Below are positions 1 to 5,541 of a stretch of 10,772 nt of DNA, piece after piece. The number at the start of each line of letters is the position of its first letter. Within the stretch, counting starts at the first letter, position 1. The notes under the pieces were generated by a model that was not told the DNA's origin, did not search any database, and worked only from the letters and a program-made list of their open reading frames with translations. A program made the position numbers and the translations under genes. Source of the DNA: Methanobacteriota archaeon (GTDB taxonomy: Archaea > Thermoplasmatota > Poseidoniia > Poseidoniales > Thalassarchaeaceae); NCBI GenBank assembly GCA_002725475.1, contig PBPH01000066.1:1-10772 (forward strand). The letters run 5' to 3'.

Positions 1-409
1 CCATGGCATCTAATAGCATCAATCCTGCCCCACTAGCTCCAACCCATACTCCAAGTTTTCGCCCCATTATCAACAATGCACCACCAGCAAGCAAAGCAAG
101 GGTTGCCAATGATTCTATTATTCCTAAAGTAGTATAATAGCCAGCTTTTTGTAAATCTCCAAAATAATCAACTACCTCGCCATTTGTCAAATTCGCACCC
201 TGAAGGTTCAAACTATCTGTTATGGCTGTTGCTTCTTCTTCAGTAATAGTTCCGGTAGTCAAATTACCAAAAGCAAAACTGCCAACTATTAATGCGCCAA
301 TAATTAATAAAATTCCAATTGTAATTGGGATGCCCTTATTCGGTTTAATTGGAATCTCCGGCATTACAGGTTCATCAGAAAGAACATCATCGGATAGCCC
401 GCTGTCCAT
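1..409 (-). CDS. Membrane protein of unknown function, 3' end cut by window edge
   Basis: I do not recognise this gene. Reading the minus strand from the ATG at 409-407 gives an uninterrupted frame of 136 codons that leaves the window at the left edge. The protein starts with an acidic, proline-containing tail (about residues 1-26). A hydrophobic segment follows at about 29-51 (starting GIPITIGILLIIGALIVG), then a polar loop rich in Thr, Glu and Asn (52-90). Two more hydrophobic stretches follow at about 91-115 and 118-136, so it is probably an integral membrane protein with at least three helices. The frame stays open upstream of the ATG, and a GTG at 427-425 is an alternative start. I prefer the ATG because a TATA-like box at 445-451 would place the transcript start near 422, just before it. 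It lies 60 bases downstream of another small membrane protein on the same strand. Confidence 0.72.
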   Translation of the reverse strand, partial: MDSGLSDDVLSDEPVMPEIPIKPNKGIPITIGILLIIGALIVGSFAFGNLTTGTITEEEATAITDSLNLQGANLTNGEVVDYFGDLQKAGYYTTLGIIESLATLALLAGGALLIMGRKLGVWVGASGAGLMLLDAM

Positions 410-444
410 ATTTTTCCCAACACCCACTATGCCTTCAATCCTCT

Positions 445-451
445 CTATAAA
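445..451 (-). promoter_or_regulatory. TATA-like box for the left-edge membrane protein
   Basis: The minus strand reads TTTATAG here. An archaeal TATA box lies about 26 bases upstream of the transcript start, which would put the start near 422 and leave a leader of about 13 bases before the ATG at 409. The leader contains GGTG, a weak ribosome binding site. A TTTTT run lies just upstream, beyond the stop of the preceding gene, and could end that transcript. This is assigned by position and composition only. Confidence 0.35.
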
Positions 452-469
452 CGTGCGAAAAATTAGATT

Positions 470-769
470 TTAGAACAGACTTTTAGCAACTAAAAATTGG
501 CAAACATGAATCACCGTAACACATGCTCCAAAAGCTGATACGAGAAAATCATCATGTGTTTTCCCACGCCACATGCATAAAAAAGCACCTAACAAAGCAA
601 GAAAATCTGTGCCTGGGCTTGCAAGCCATGCACAATTTGCGTCAGCGGGTAATGTTGATTCACTATAAAACCAAAAAACGAAGGCGAACAAACCTCCCAT
701 AATTATCCCTTGATACCATCCATTCAATCTTGCAATCCATTCTTGCTCTAGGAAACTTGTTCCTTCCAT
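470..769 (-). CDS. Small membrane protein of unknown function
   Basis: I do not recognise this 99-residue protein. It has a short polar N-terminus (MEGTSFLEQEWIARLNGWYQ), then hydrophobic segments at about residues 21-36 (GIIMGGLFAFVFWFYS), 53-67 and 74-95, so three membrane passes are likely, with an Asn/Cys/Trp-containing loop between the first two. It contains four cysteines and ends in a hydrophobic run. The start was set at the ATG at 769-767. A TTG at 787-785 in the same frame would add six residues, and neither has a clear ribosome binding site. It follows the tRNA gene by about 55 bases on the same strand and precedes another membrane protein. Function cannot be inferred from context. 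Confidence 0.62.
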   Translation of the reverse strand: MEGTSFLEQEWIARLNGWYQGIIMGGLFAFVFWFYSESTLPADANCAWLASPGTDFLALLGAFLCMWRGKTHDDFLVSAFGACVTVIHVCQFLVAKSLF

Positions 770-823
770 GGCTCTAATGAAAACCAATAAAGGATATTAG
801 TTTCACTACTATATCATGTGAAT

Positions 824-900
824 TGGCGGACCCACCGCGATTCGAACACGGGTTTGAGGCTCCGCAAGCCCCAGTGATATCCAGGCTACACTATGGGTCC
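824..900 (-). tRNA. tRNA-Arg (anticodon GCG), 3' CCA encoded
   Basis: Read on the minus strand from 900, this folds into a full cloverleaf. The 7-bp acceptor stem GGACCCA/TGGGTCC (900-894 with 834-828) pairs perfectly. The anticodon stem GGGGC/GCCTC carries the loop TTGCGGA, giving anticodon GCG at 865-863, which reads the arginine codon CGC. The variable loop has four bases, and the T arm CCGTG/CGCGG carries the loop TTCGAAT. The D loop has the GG pair and an A at position 20, a known arginine identity base. The discriminator is G (827), and CCA is encoded at 826-824. No intron is seen. A GCG anticodon, rather than the ACG of bacteria and eukaryotes, is the usual archaeal form. It has its own TATA-like box upstream. 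Confidence 0.95.
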
Positions 901-925
901 AGAGTCCCTTCGACCTAACCAACCG

Positions 926-933
926 CTATAATT
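926..933 (-). promoter_or_regulatory. TATA box of tRNA-Arg
   Basis: The minus strand reads AATTATAG, centred about 29 bases upstream of the tRNA 5' end at 900. Archaeal TATA boxes sit about 26 bases before the transcript start, so transcription would begin within a few bases of the mature tRNA. The purine-rich CGGAA just upstream of the box would be in the position of the TFB recognition element. It is based on position and composition, but the fit to a tRNA promoter is good. Confidence 0.6.
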
Positions 934-989
934 CCGCCGGAATTTGCTTCCGGCCACCAATAGGAGAGGGGGGTGAGATGACCGGAAGC
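931..989. repeat. Cluster of TTCCGG/CCGGAA inverted repeats upstream of the tRNA
   Basis: Three overlapping dyads share one core. ATTCCG/CGGAAT forms a 13-base palindrome at 931-943. CCGGAA (937-942) and TTCCGG (948-953) form a 6-bp stem with a 5-base loop. GCTTCCGG (946-953) and CCGGAAGC (982-989) form an 8-bp stem around a 28-base loop. They fill the space between the end of the winged-helix gene (1002) and the tRNA TATA box, and the first overlaps the box. They could act as a terminator for the upstream gene or as a protein binding site at the tRNA promoter; the sequence alone does not decide. Confidence 0.55.
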
Positions 990-1001
990 GGGAGAGAAAA
1001 T

Positions 1002-1250
1002 TCAAGGTAAAGCGTAAACTCTTTTTCCTGTAGAACTATCTTGGTTCCAAAGAATCTCTTTACAGTATCTAGGGATGAAAAAACCAACTTTCCTCGGAGT
1101 TAATCCATGATTTTTCATTCTGCGATCGTTTGCAAGGGCTGCAACTATTTCGCCAGCAGTACAATTCGGATTATTACTTACATAATCGAGTATCTCGGAC
1201 TTCAATCTCATACGCCTAGCTTGCTTCTGACTACCTACATTTCTTTGCAT
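1002..1250 (-). CDS. Small winged-helix-like DNA-binding protein (putative)
   Basis: This 82-residue protein has a basic N-terminus (about residues 2-17, with several Arg and Lys). A likely helix follows (KSEILDYVSNN, 18-28), then a second (TAGEIVAALAN, 31-41). Next comes a basic stretch with RRMKNHGLTPRKVGFFI and a final hydrophobic strand-like segment ending KRVYALP. The order helix, helix, basic recognition segment, C-terminal wing fits a small winged-helix DNA-binding domain with nothing else attached. That is inference from pattern; I cannot name the family. The ATG at 1250-1248 is preceded by AAGGT at a spacing suitable for a ribosome binding site. A strong dyad lies 40-60 bases upstream (1290-1310), so self-regulation is possible. 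It could also be a small RNA-binding or structural chromatin protein. Confidence 0.68.
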   Translation of the reverse strand: MQRNVGSQKQARRMRLKSEILDYVSNNPNCTAGEIVAALANDRRMKNHGLTPRKVGFFIPRYCKEILWNQDSSTGKRVYALP

Positions 1251-1289
1251 CAGTTACCTTGTGTCTCCCGACCTCTATGAATGAACAGT

Positions 1290-1310
1290 GGGATGTCCCG
1301 GGGATATCCC
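1290..1310. promoter_or_regulatory. 21-bp dyad, two GGGATRTCCC half-sites; candidate operator
   Basis: The sequence GGGATGTCCC (1290-1299), one C, then GGGATATCCC (1301-1310) forms a near-perfect inverted repeat with a single mismatch between the arms. The second half is itself a perfect palindrome and the first nearly so, so it can equally be read as two direct copies of one motif offset by 11 bases, about one helical turn. It lies between the stop codon of the 115-residue gene (1312) and the start of the winged-helix gene (1250). An operator, perhaps bound by that winged-helix protein, is the favoured reading. An RNA hairpin ending the upstream transcript is the alternative. Confidence 0.5.
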
Positions 1311-1311
1311 A

Positions 1312-1659
1312 TCAAAGTAATGGTACTACTGTCTTCCAATTTGGAGTTGCAAGTTTCTTGCCTTTCCCATCTTTTGGATTCGGATTCATATGATTTAATT
1401 GGCCGTGCATGCCACCAACTTCAAACTTGATGCGCAATTCTACAAATCGATCTCGCTCTGCCGCCTCTAATATTTCTTCATCTAACTCAACACTTGCAAA
1501 TTCATCTGCATATCCTTCATTGGTAATTCTAATCATATTTCCATCTAAATGAACACGCGGTTGAAACTGGTAATCGTCTGGATTATCCATCCAAACTTTG
1601 AGTTCTATAGTTACCTTGTCTTTTAGACCAATTTTAGCGATGTCCATTGATGATACCAT
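1312..1659 (-). CDS. Hypothetical 115-residue soluble protein
   Basis: I do not recognise this protein. It has no signal peptide, membrane segment or cysteine. Alternating hydrophobic residues (KVTIELKVWM, about residues 15-24; NMIRITNEG, 41-49; RFVELRIKFEVGG, about 71-83) suggest a beta-rich fold, with a helix at ELDEEILEAAERDR (about 58-71). The tail (about 84-115) is rich in His, Asn, Pro, Lys and Gly, including HGQLNHMNPNPKDGKGKK, and may be flexible or bind nucleic acid. The first ATG (1659-1657) was taken; an ATG four codons later is also possible. Neither has a clear ribosome binding site. It lies 53 bases downstream of the lipoprotein gene and 61 bases upstream of the winged-helix gene, all on one strand. 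Confidence 0.65.
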   Translation of the reverse strand: MVSSMDIAKIGLKDKVTIELKVWMDNPDDYQFQPRVHLDGNMIRITNEGYADEFASVELDEEILEAAERDRFVELRIKFEVGGMHGQLNHMNPNPKDGKGKKLATPNWKTVVPLL

Positions 1660-1676
1660 GGTTACCGGTATGGGCC

Positions 1677-1692
1677 AACACCCTTAGGTGTT
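1677..1692. repeat. Short perfect hairpin AACACC/GGTGTT
   Basis: AACACC (1677-1682) and GGTGTT (1687-1692) form a perfect 6-bp stem with a 4-base loop. It lies between the end of the lipoprotein gene (1713) and the start of the 115-residue gene (1659), about 18 bases upstream of that start codon. No run of T follows it on the minus strand, so it is not a clear terminator. It may be a protein-binding dyad, a leader hairpin, or chance. Confidence 0.3.
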
Positions 1693-1712
1693 AGAAAGTT
1701 CGCATTCAAGTT

Positions 1713-2918
1713 TCAGGAGAAAACTTCTGAAATTCGAGGGATTAATATCACAAATTCTATCTCTAATAGCCAATCATTTCCTTTGTCAGGATCAATATCA
1801 TCTAATTCATCTATTGGAACATCTGGGTCTGATTGATCCGCGGTAATTTGCCATGTCCAATTACCAATACCAAACCTTGCAGAGGGGTCGTCCATTAGGA
1901 ATACGAGTAAATCATCTGCATAATCTGCTTCGAATGTCTTTGAATCAGATGGTATTGGATTCATCCCGTCTCTTTCAATAAAAGCAGTAGGGGATTTTGT
2001 TATGTTCTCTTGTCTTGTAGGAGATTCTTCAGTCCAACCGCTTGAAGGAACCGCTAAACGTAAAGTGAAATTATCCTGTGGAGGTAATATATCATTGTTC
2101 AAAGTTAATGTCGCATTTACCTCCATTAGGCGAGCTGACAGGCCAGGTACATGTGAAAAAGACCATGACTCGCCCTGTTCCAAATAACCATTCCAATCCT
2201 CGGTTACTCTCTGCTGTTCCCAGGTAACCTGCCACATACGGGTGCTGACATTGATTAGAAAGGCTTCAGATGATGTGGCCCCTCTATCATCTGTAATTGA
2301 TACTGCACCCTCAAATTGTCCAGATTCATTCATTATTATTGTCATAGAAGAAAGGGTAGAGTCAACATCATTTCTTGAATCTCCATCATTATCAGAATCG
2401 ACATTATAATTCAAATCCCAAGCCCAAGAAAGAACCCCTCCTTCAGGGTCTTGAGATCCTGATGCATCCAAAGTTATTGATTCACCGACTTTAGCCAATG
2501 GTAATGCTAGAAGAGAAACTACAGGGAATGCATTCACATTAATCGTCCATGAACTTTCATCAGTACCGCCTTGGTCATTTGATACCTCAACTGTGACCTG
2601 ATAGGAACCTGGCTCGGTATAGACATGATTAGTCAATCCTTGAGATGTTGTGGTTGTTGAACCATCCCCAAAATCCCATGAATATTGAACAATTACTGTT
2701 GCATCGGGCGTTGTAGATTCACGGGCATCAAAATTAATTGATTCACCAGTGTTTATTTGGTCTACATCAACTGTTAGAGATGATGTTGGTTCTGGGGGGC
2801 CAATTGGATTAGTGCATCCTGACAATAATAATGAGGATATCAATAGAATTGACAAGATGCGCGGGCGCATGGATAACCCGCTGCTCGCACCCTTCATGTC
2901 ACCACCAGCGAAAACCAT
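1713..2918 (-). CDS. PKD-domain lipoprotein
   Basis: A secreted, lipid-anchored surface protein. A basic n-region (RPR) and hydrophobic core lead to a lipobox LLSGC with the lipidated cysteine at residue 35. Two PKD-type immunoglobulin-like domains follow. The first (about 45-129) has the classic WDFGDG motif at 81-86 and a YTEPGSYQVTVEV strand. The second (about 131-225) is more divergent and carries an Asp/Asn-rich insert (DSDNDGDSRNDVD) that could bind calcium. Residues 228-401 form a beta-rich C-terminal domain that I do not recognise, with several N-glycosylation-type Asn-x-Thr/Ser sites. The longest frame is given. ATGs at residue 8 (preceded by GGTGGTGA) and residue 17 (giving a compact 18-residue signal) are plausible starts. 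PKD domains mediate binding between surface proteins or to polysaccharide; the ligand here is unknown. Confidence 0.85.
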   Translation of the reverse strand: MVFAGGDMKGASSGLSMRPRILSILLISSLLLSGCTNPIGPPEPTSSLTVDVDQINTGESINFDARESTTPDATVIVQYSWDFGDGSTTTTSQGLTNHVYTEPGSYQVTVEVSNDQGGTDESSWTINVNAFPVVSLLALPLAKVGESITLDASGSQDPEGGVLSWAWDLNYNVDSDNDGDSRNDVDSTLSSMTIIMNESGQFEGAVSITDDRGATSSEAFLINVSTRMWQVTWEQQRVTEDWNGYLEQGESWSFSHVPGLSARLMEVNATLTLNNDILPPQDNFTLRLAVPSSGWTEESPTRQENITKSPTAFIERDGMNPIPSDSKTFEADYADDLLVFLMDDPSARFGIGNWTWQITADQSDPDVPIDELDDIDPDKGNDWLLEIEFVILIPRISEVFS

Positions 2919-2970
2919 TGTTTAACAGGATGACGCATTAATGTCAGCACACAACATAATAATTGCACAT

Positions 2971-3384
2971 TTACTTGGTTTCCCATTCAATGTCATCGTC
3001 CATTACAGGAACATCCACCTGCTCATAACCACTCATTTCATCATTAGTAGAACTTGCTTTAACTAGGTGCTGATCTGCAGTTGAGGGGTCGATATCATCC
3101 CCTTCATCCATACTATAATGATCCACTAAAGGTGTTTCAACCAACAAATCATCTGCTTCTGCCTCTTTAACGTGAAAGTCAACTGGTACTTCCGATGGAT
3201 CCTCATCTAACTTCTGTAATGTATCATCTTCCAATTCAGAAAATACATCACTCAAAGTTTCGTCCTTCTTCTTTTCATAATCCTCAGCCAATTGATTTGA
3301 GACCTCTTCTTCAATTTCCTCGAAAGTCTTCTTCCTATCTGGTTGTGGGGTGGGGCGAGAGAAGAGACGCCGGAACCAACTCAT
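2971..3384 (-). CDS. Acidic, probably disordered protein of unknown function
   Basis: I do not recognise this 137-residue protein. The first ten residues (MSWFRRLFSR) would form a basic amphipathic helix able to touch the membrane or a partner. A charged helical stretch follows (about 18-58, rich in Glu and Lys, coiled-coil-like). The rest is a strongly acidic, low-complexity tail (about 59-137) with many Asp, Glu and Ser and no hydrophobic core. There are no cysteines and no signal peptide. The ATG at 3384-3382 follows GGGAG at a very short distance. It is the first gene of the minus-strand run and is transcribed away from the exonuclease gene starting at 3466, so the 81 bases between them must hold two divergent promoters. 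The amphipathic N-terminus plus acidic tail resembles membrane-targeting adaptors in general, but no specific role can be given. Confidence 0.7.
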   Translation of the reverse strand: MSWFRRLFSRPTPQPDRKKTFEEIEEEVSNQLAEDYEKKKDETLSDVFSELEDDTLQKLDEDPSEVPVDFHVKEAEADDLLVETPLVDHYSMDEGDDIDPSTADQHLVKASSTNDEMSGYEQVDVPVMDDDIEWETK

Positions 3385-3465
3385 GGCTCCCTGAAATACT
3401 CATTAGAAATAGGCTTCACCCATAACTGATTTAGTTACACAAGTTCAAACGGGGCCACCTCTACC
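3385..3465. promoter_or_regulatory. Divergent promoter region
   Basis: These 81 bases separate the acidic protein (minus) from the exonuclease (plus), so both promoters should lie here. AT-rich candidates are TGATTTAGTTA (about 3427-3437) for the plus strand and TATTTCTAATG for the minus strand, but neither is a clean TATA box. AACT/AGTT forms a small dyad around 3424-3436. No strong Shine-Dalgarno sequence precedes the GTG at 3466 or the ATG at 3475, so the exonuclease mRNA may be leaderless or nearly so. Confidence 0.35.
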
Positions 3466-4290
3466 GTGAAATCAATGGCACATGATCCGCTTGCTGGATG
3501 CCGCGTTGTTGGGTTCGATTTAGAAACTACTGGGCTTCAAATTAAAAGTGATAGAATCATTCAATTCGCAGTAGTAGGCAGTGATATTGATGGTTCTAAT
3601 ATTAATTTTGAATCGATGGTAAATCCTCAACGTGATATCCCTGCTGACTCAACTAGAGTACATGGAATACATGATTCAGATGTCAAAGATTTGGATACTT
3701 TTGAACATCACATTGATGATTTGGATGAATTATTTTCTGATGCTGTAGTCGTTGGTCATAATGTAATAAAATTTGATTGGCCCTTCATTAGTAATGAGTA
3801 TCTAAGATTTGGAAAAATAGTACCCAAACCAAAAGCAATTATTGATACACTAATTGTTGCAAGAAAATTGAATTTACCTAGGCCACATGGACTTGGCCAC
3901 CTTTGCAAAAAGTATGGGGTAGCTCTTGAAAATGCACATGATGCTGGTGCTGATGCTGCTGCATCTCTTCTTTTACTTTGGAAAATTATGGAATCTGAAC
4001 CAAAACCATTCAGAAGACCACTGGAAGATTTACAAACGTGGCTTTCAAGTGCAGAATTAGATGATAATGATAATCTTGGGCGAGGATATGATGACCTTGA
4101 ACCGTTCGATAGCGATGGAAAAATACGCATTTCTGATGATGATTTGATCATTATCTTTGGCCGGCATCGCGGCACCTCATTGCAACAACTAAGAAAAAAC
4201 GATGAAAGTTATCTAAATTGGTTACTATCAGCCAATGGCCCATTCCAAGAAGATGATAGAGTAAGAATCCGAAAACATCTGGATATGTGA
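3466..4290 (+). CDS. DEDDh 3'-5' exonuclease with ExoX-like C-terminal domain
   Basis: A DnaQ-superfamily exonuclease that would remove nucleotides from 3' ends using two metal ions. All motifs are intact: Exo I is DLETTG with D18 and E20; Exo II is GHNVIKFD with H98, N99 and D104; Exo III is HDAGAD with the catalytic H158 and D163. The His in Exo III makes it the DEDDh type. The exonuclease domain covers about residues 12-175. A charged linker (about 180-225) leads to a small C-terminal module (about 226-272) with FGRHRG (231-236) and YLNWLL, resembling the domain found at the end of exodeoxyribonuclease X-like proteins. No polymerase domain is present, so a role in repair or nucleic-acid turnover is more likely than replicative proofreading. 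The GTG at 3466 is the longest start; the ATG at 3475 is equally plausible. It converges on the Cas4/RecB-type nuclease gene. Confidence 0.88.
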   Translation: MKSMAHDPLAGCRVVGFDLETTGLQIKSDRIIQFAVVGSDIDGSNINFESMVNPQRDIPADSTRVHGIHDSDVKDLDTFEHHIDDLDELFSDAVVVGHNVIKFDWPFISNEYLRFGKIVPKPKAIIDTLIVARKLNLPRPHGLGHLCKKYGVALENAHDAGADAAASLLLLWKIMESEPKPFRRPLEDLQTWLSSAELDDNDNLGRGYDDLEPFDSDGKIRISDDDLIIIFGRHRGTSLQQLRKNDESYLNWLLSANGPFQEDDRVRIRKHLDM

Positions 4291-4291
4291 A

Positions 4292-5458
4292 TCAATAATC
4301 ACGAGTTGAGCGAAGTAAAGGATTCCAAGGTAAAACATCACACCAATCGCCCATTTTCCAAGTTTTGCTACCCACATTTACACTTCCAAAGAAATATAAT
4401 TCATTTTCATAATCAGGCGCATAATCATTCAATTTTCTTATATTTTCCAGTGCATAACCTGCAAAAACAACTCCATGCCTTTGGCCAGTTGGGCCCATTT
4501 TCCCATTGTCATCTTCAGGTCCCATTATCTCAACAAGTCCAACAGAACAATCATCATCAAGATTGATTATTTTAACAACATAGTCGCGGAAGGTTCCGTA
4601 AGATTCCATTTTCCCACTAGCTCTAGCTACAGGCCATGCTGGACACCAAGCCTTCCATTCACAAAAACCACATGCCTCACTACTTGGAGTCGCTTCAAAC
4701 GGCTCTGGAGTTAAGCGGCTAGCTTCCCAAGCCTCCATTGCATCTGCAATTACATTTGGGCCTTCAGCAACATATACTGATGAGTTCTTTGTATACCATC
4801 CTTCAGACGTGATTTTAGGGTGATTGGGATTATTTGCCATCACTAAATCACGGTATAGTCTTAGTTGGCGACTGACTGTTTCGTATATTTCACCATCAGG
4901 AGGCCTCCCTGTTTTTAGATCTGCAACTATCCAACCCACTGTATTACCTTCTTCATCACGGTCTGCGATTAGTAAATCTAGCCGACCCATCAACCTCCCA
5001 CAGGATGAACGTAGAGTTCCTTCTGCTGCAAGAACCATTTCTTGGATATCTTTCCATTGGGCAACTGAGATTGACGATAGCGATACTTGTTTGTATCCCG
5101 CTTTTTTGAATAAAATATTAAGAGCACCTATGAGTTGTTTTTGGGCGCCTGCAAATTCCTCTTCTTTCCACTTAGGGTGTCGAGGAGTTTTGAAAAATTT
5201 CTCTCTTTCATCATTCCATTGTCTTGTTAAAATTGATTTCGCTGTGGTTGGAAGCCAACCTGTTTCTTCATCGGACTTACCAGTCAGGTCAAGATTGCAC
5301 AAATCCTCAACAGAATCGTGAACTGCTGTACCCAAAGATGCTGCCATTCCAGCCTTACGTGGTAGGCGTTGGCGGGAAAGCCAAAATTTTCTAGGACAAG
5401 CCTCAAAATTATTCCAAGATGAAGGCGATAAAGAATGTGTTCTTTGAGCGCCTGCCAA
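4292..5458 (-). CDS. Cas4/RecB-type PD-(D/E)XK nuclease with Fe-S cysteines and OB-like tail
   Basis: A 388-residue nuclease of the RecB/Cas4/AddB group. The N-terminus has the family signature SPSSWNNFEACPRKFWL with C21, followed by LGTAVH (H47). The core motifs are GRLDLL (D161) and VADLKTG (D180, K182), then QLRLY (Q198, Y202), the QxxxY motif. C263, C266 and C272 together with C21 form the pattern C-x(n)-CxxC-x5-C that holds a 4Fe-4S cluster in Cas4 and AddB. The nuclease should therefore be an iron-sulfur enzyme acting on DNA ends. Residues 285-388 form an extra beta-rich domain, possibly an OB fold for single-stranded DNA, ending in a Trp-rich segment. No helicase domain or CRISPR gene is nearby, so it is not a CRISPR adaptation Cas4 in context. 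The start must be TTG (5458-5456): a TGA lies three codons upstream in frame, and GGGGTGA is six bases upstream. Confidence 0.88.
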   Translation of the reverse strand: MAGAQRTHSLSPSSWNNFEACPRKFWLSRQRLPRKAGMAASLGTAVHDSVEDLCNLDLTGKSDEETGWLPTTAKSILTRQWNDEREKFFKTPRHPKWKEEEFAGAQKQLIGALNILFKKAGYKQVSLSSISVAQWKDIQEMVLAAEGTLRSSCGRLMGRLDLLIADRDEEGNTVGWIVADLKTGRPPDGEIYETVSRQLRLYRDLVMANNPNHPKITSEGWYTKNSSVYVAEGPNVIADAMEAWEASRLTPEPFEATPSSEACGFCEWKAWCPAWPVARASGKMESYGTFRDYVVKIINLDDDCSVGLVEIMGPEDDNGKMGPTGQRHGVVFAGYALENIRKLNDYAPDYENELYFFGSVNVGSKTWKMGDWCDVLPWNPLLRSTRDY

Positions 5459-5464
5459 ATAAAT

Positions 5465-5471
5465 TCACCCC
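5465..5471 (-). promoter_or_regulatory. Ribosome binding site fixing the TTG start of the nuclease
   Basis: The minus strand reads GGGGTGA, matching the 3' end of 16S rRNA, then six bases, then the TTG at 5458. The in-frame TGA overlaps this site, so no longer protein is possible and the TTG start is well supported. Confidence 0.65.
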
Positions 5472-5511
5472 TGCCATTCGGCTACTACTGACAACTGCAA
5501 AGAGCCCCAAC

Positions 5512-5519
5512 CATTAATG
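5512..5519 (+). promoter_or_regulatory. Possible TATA element of the PAC2 gene
   Basis: The palindromic octamer CATTAATG is centred about 26 bases upstream of the ATG at 5542, the distance expected for a leaderless archaeal transcript beginning at the start codon. No ribosome binding site precedes the ATG, which fits. The same octamer occurs at 2936-2943 upstream of the lipoprotein gene, but there the spacing to the ATG is shorter. Weak evidence. Confidence 0.3.
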
Positions 5520-5541
5520 CCATCGGCTGTAACCGGAAATC

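Noticed and set aside
222..473. Open frame on the plus strand opposite the left-edge membrane protein
   Set aside because: The minus strand gives a better protein with membrane helices, start and TATA-like box. The plus-strand translation is low in complexity and looks like an antisense shadow.
824..900. tRNA 3' end as an integration (att) site
   Set aside because: No integrase gene and no second copy of the tRNA 3' end were found in the window.
2936..2943. CATTAATG as a shared promoter motif with the PAC2 gene
   Set aside because: The octamer is short and AT-rich, and its distance to the start codon differs between the two genes. Two occurrences are not enough.
3756..4175. 139-codon minus-strand frame inside the exonuclease gene
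   Set aside because: The plus strand encodes all DEDDh motifs; the antisense product has no recognisable feature.
4824..5321. 165-codon plus-strand frame inside the Cas4/RecB-type nuclease
   Set aside because: It is antisense to a gene with all catalytic motifs intact, and its translation shows no recognisable domain.
4292..5458. Cas4 of a CRISPR system
   Set aside because: No repeat-spacer array and no cas1 or cas2 gene lie in the window, and the protein has an extra C-terminal domain. It is better described as a stand-alone member of the superfamily.
5473..5528. Near-repeat GCCATTCGGCT / GCCATCGGCT between the divergent nuclease and PAC2 genes
   Set aside because: The copies are short and differ by one base insertion, so chance is a sufficient explanation.
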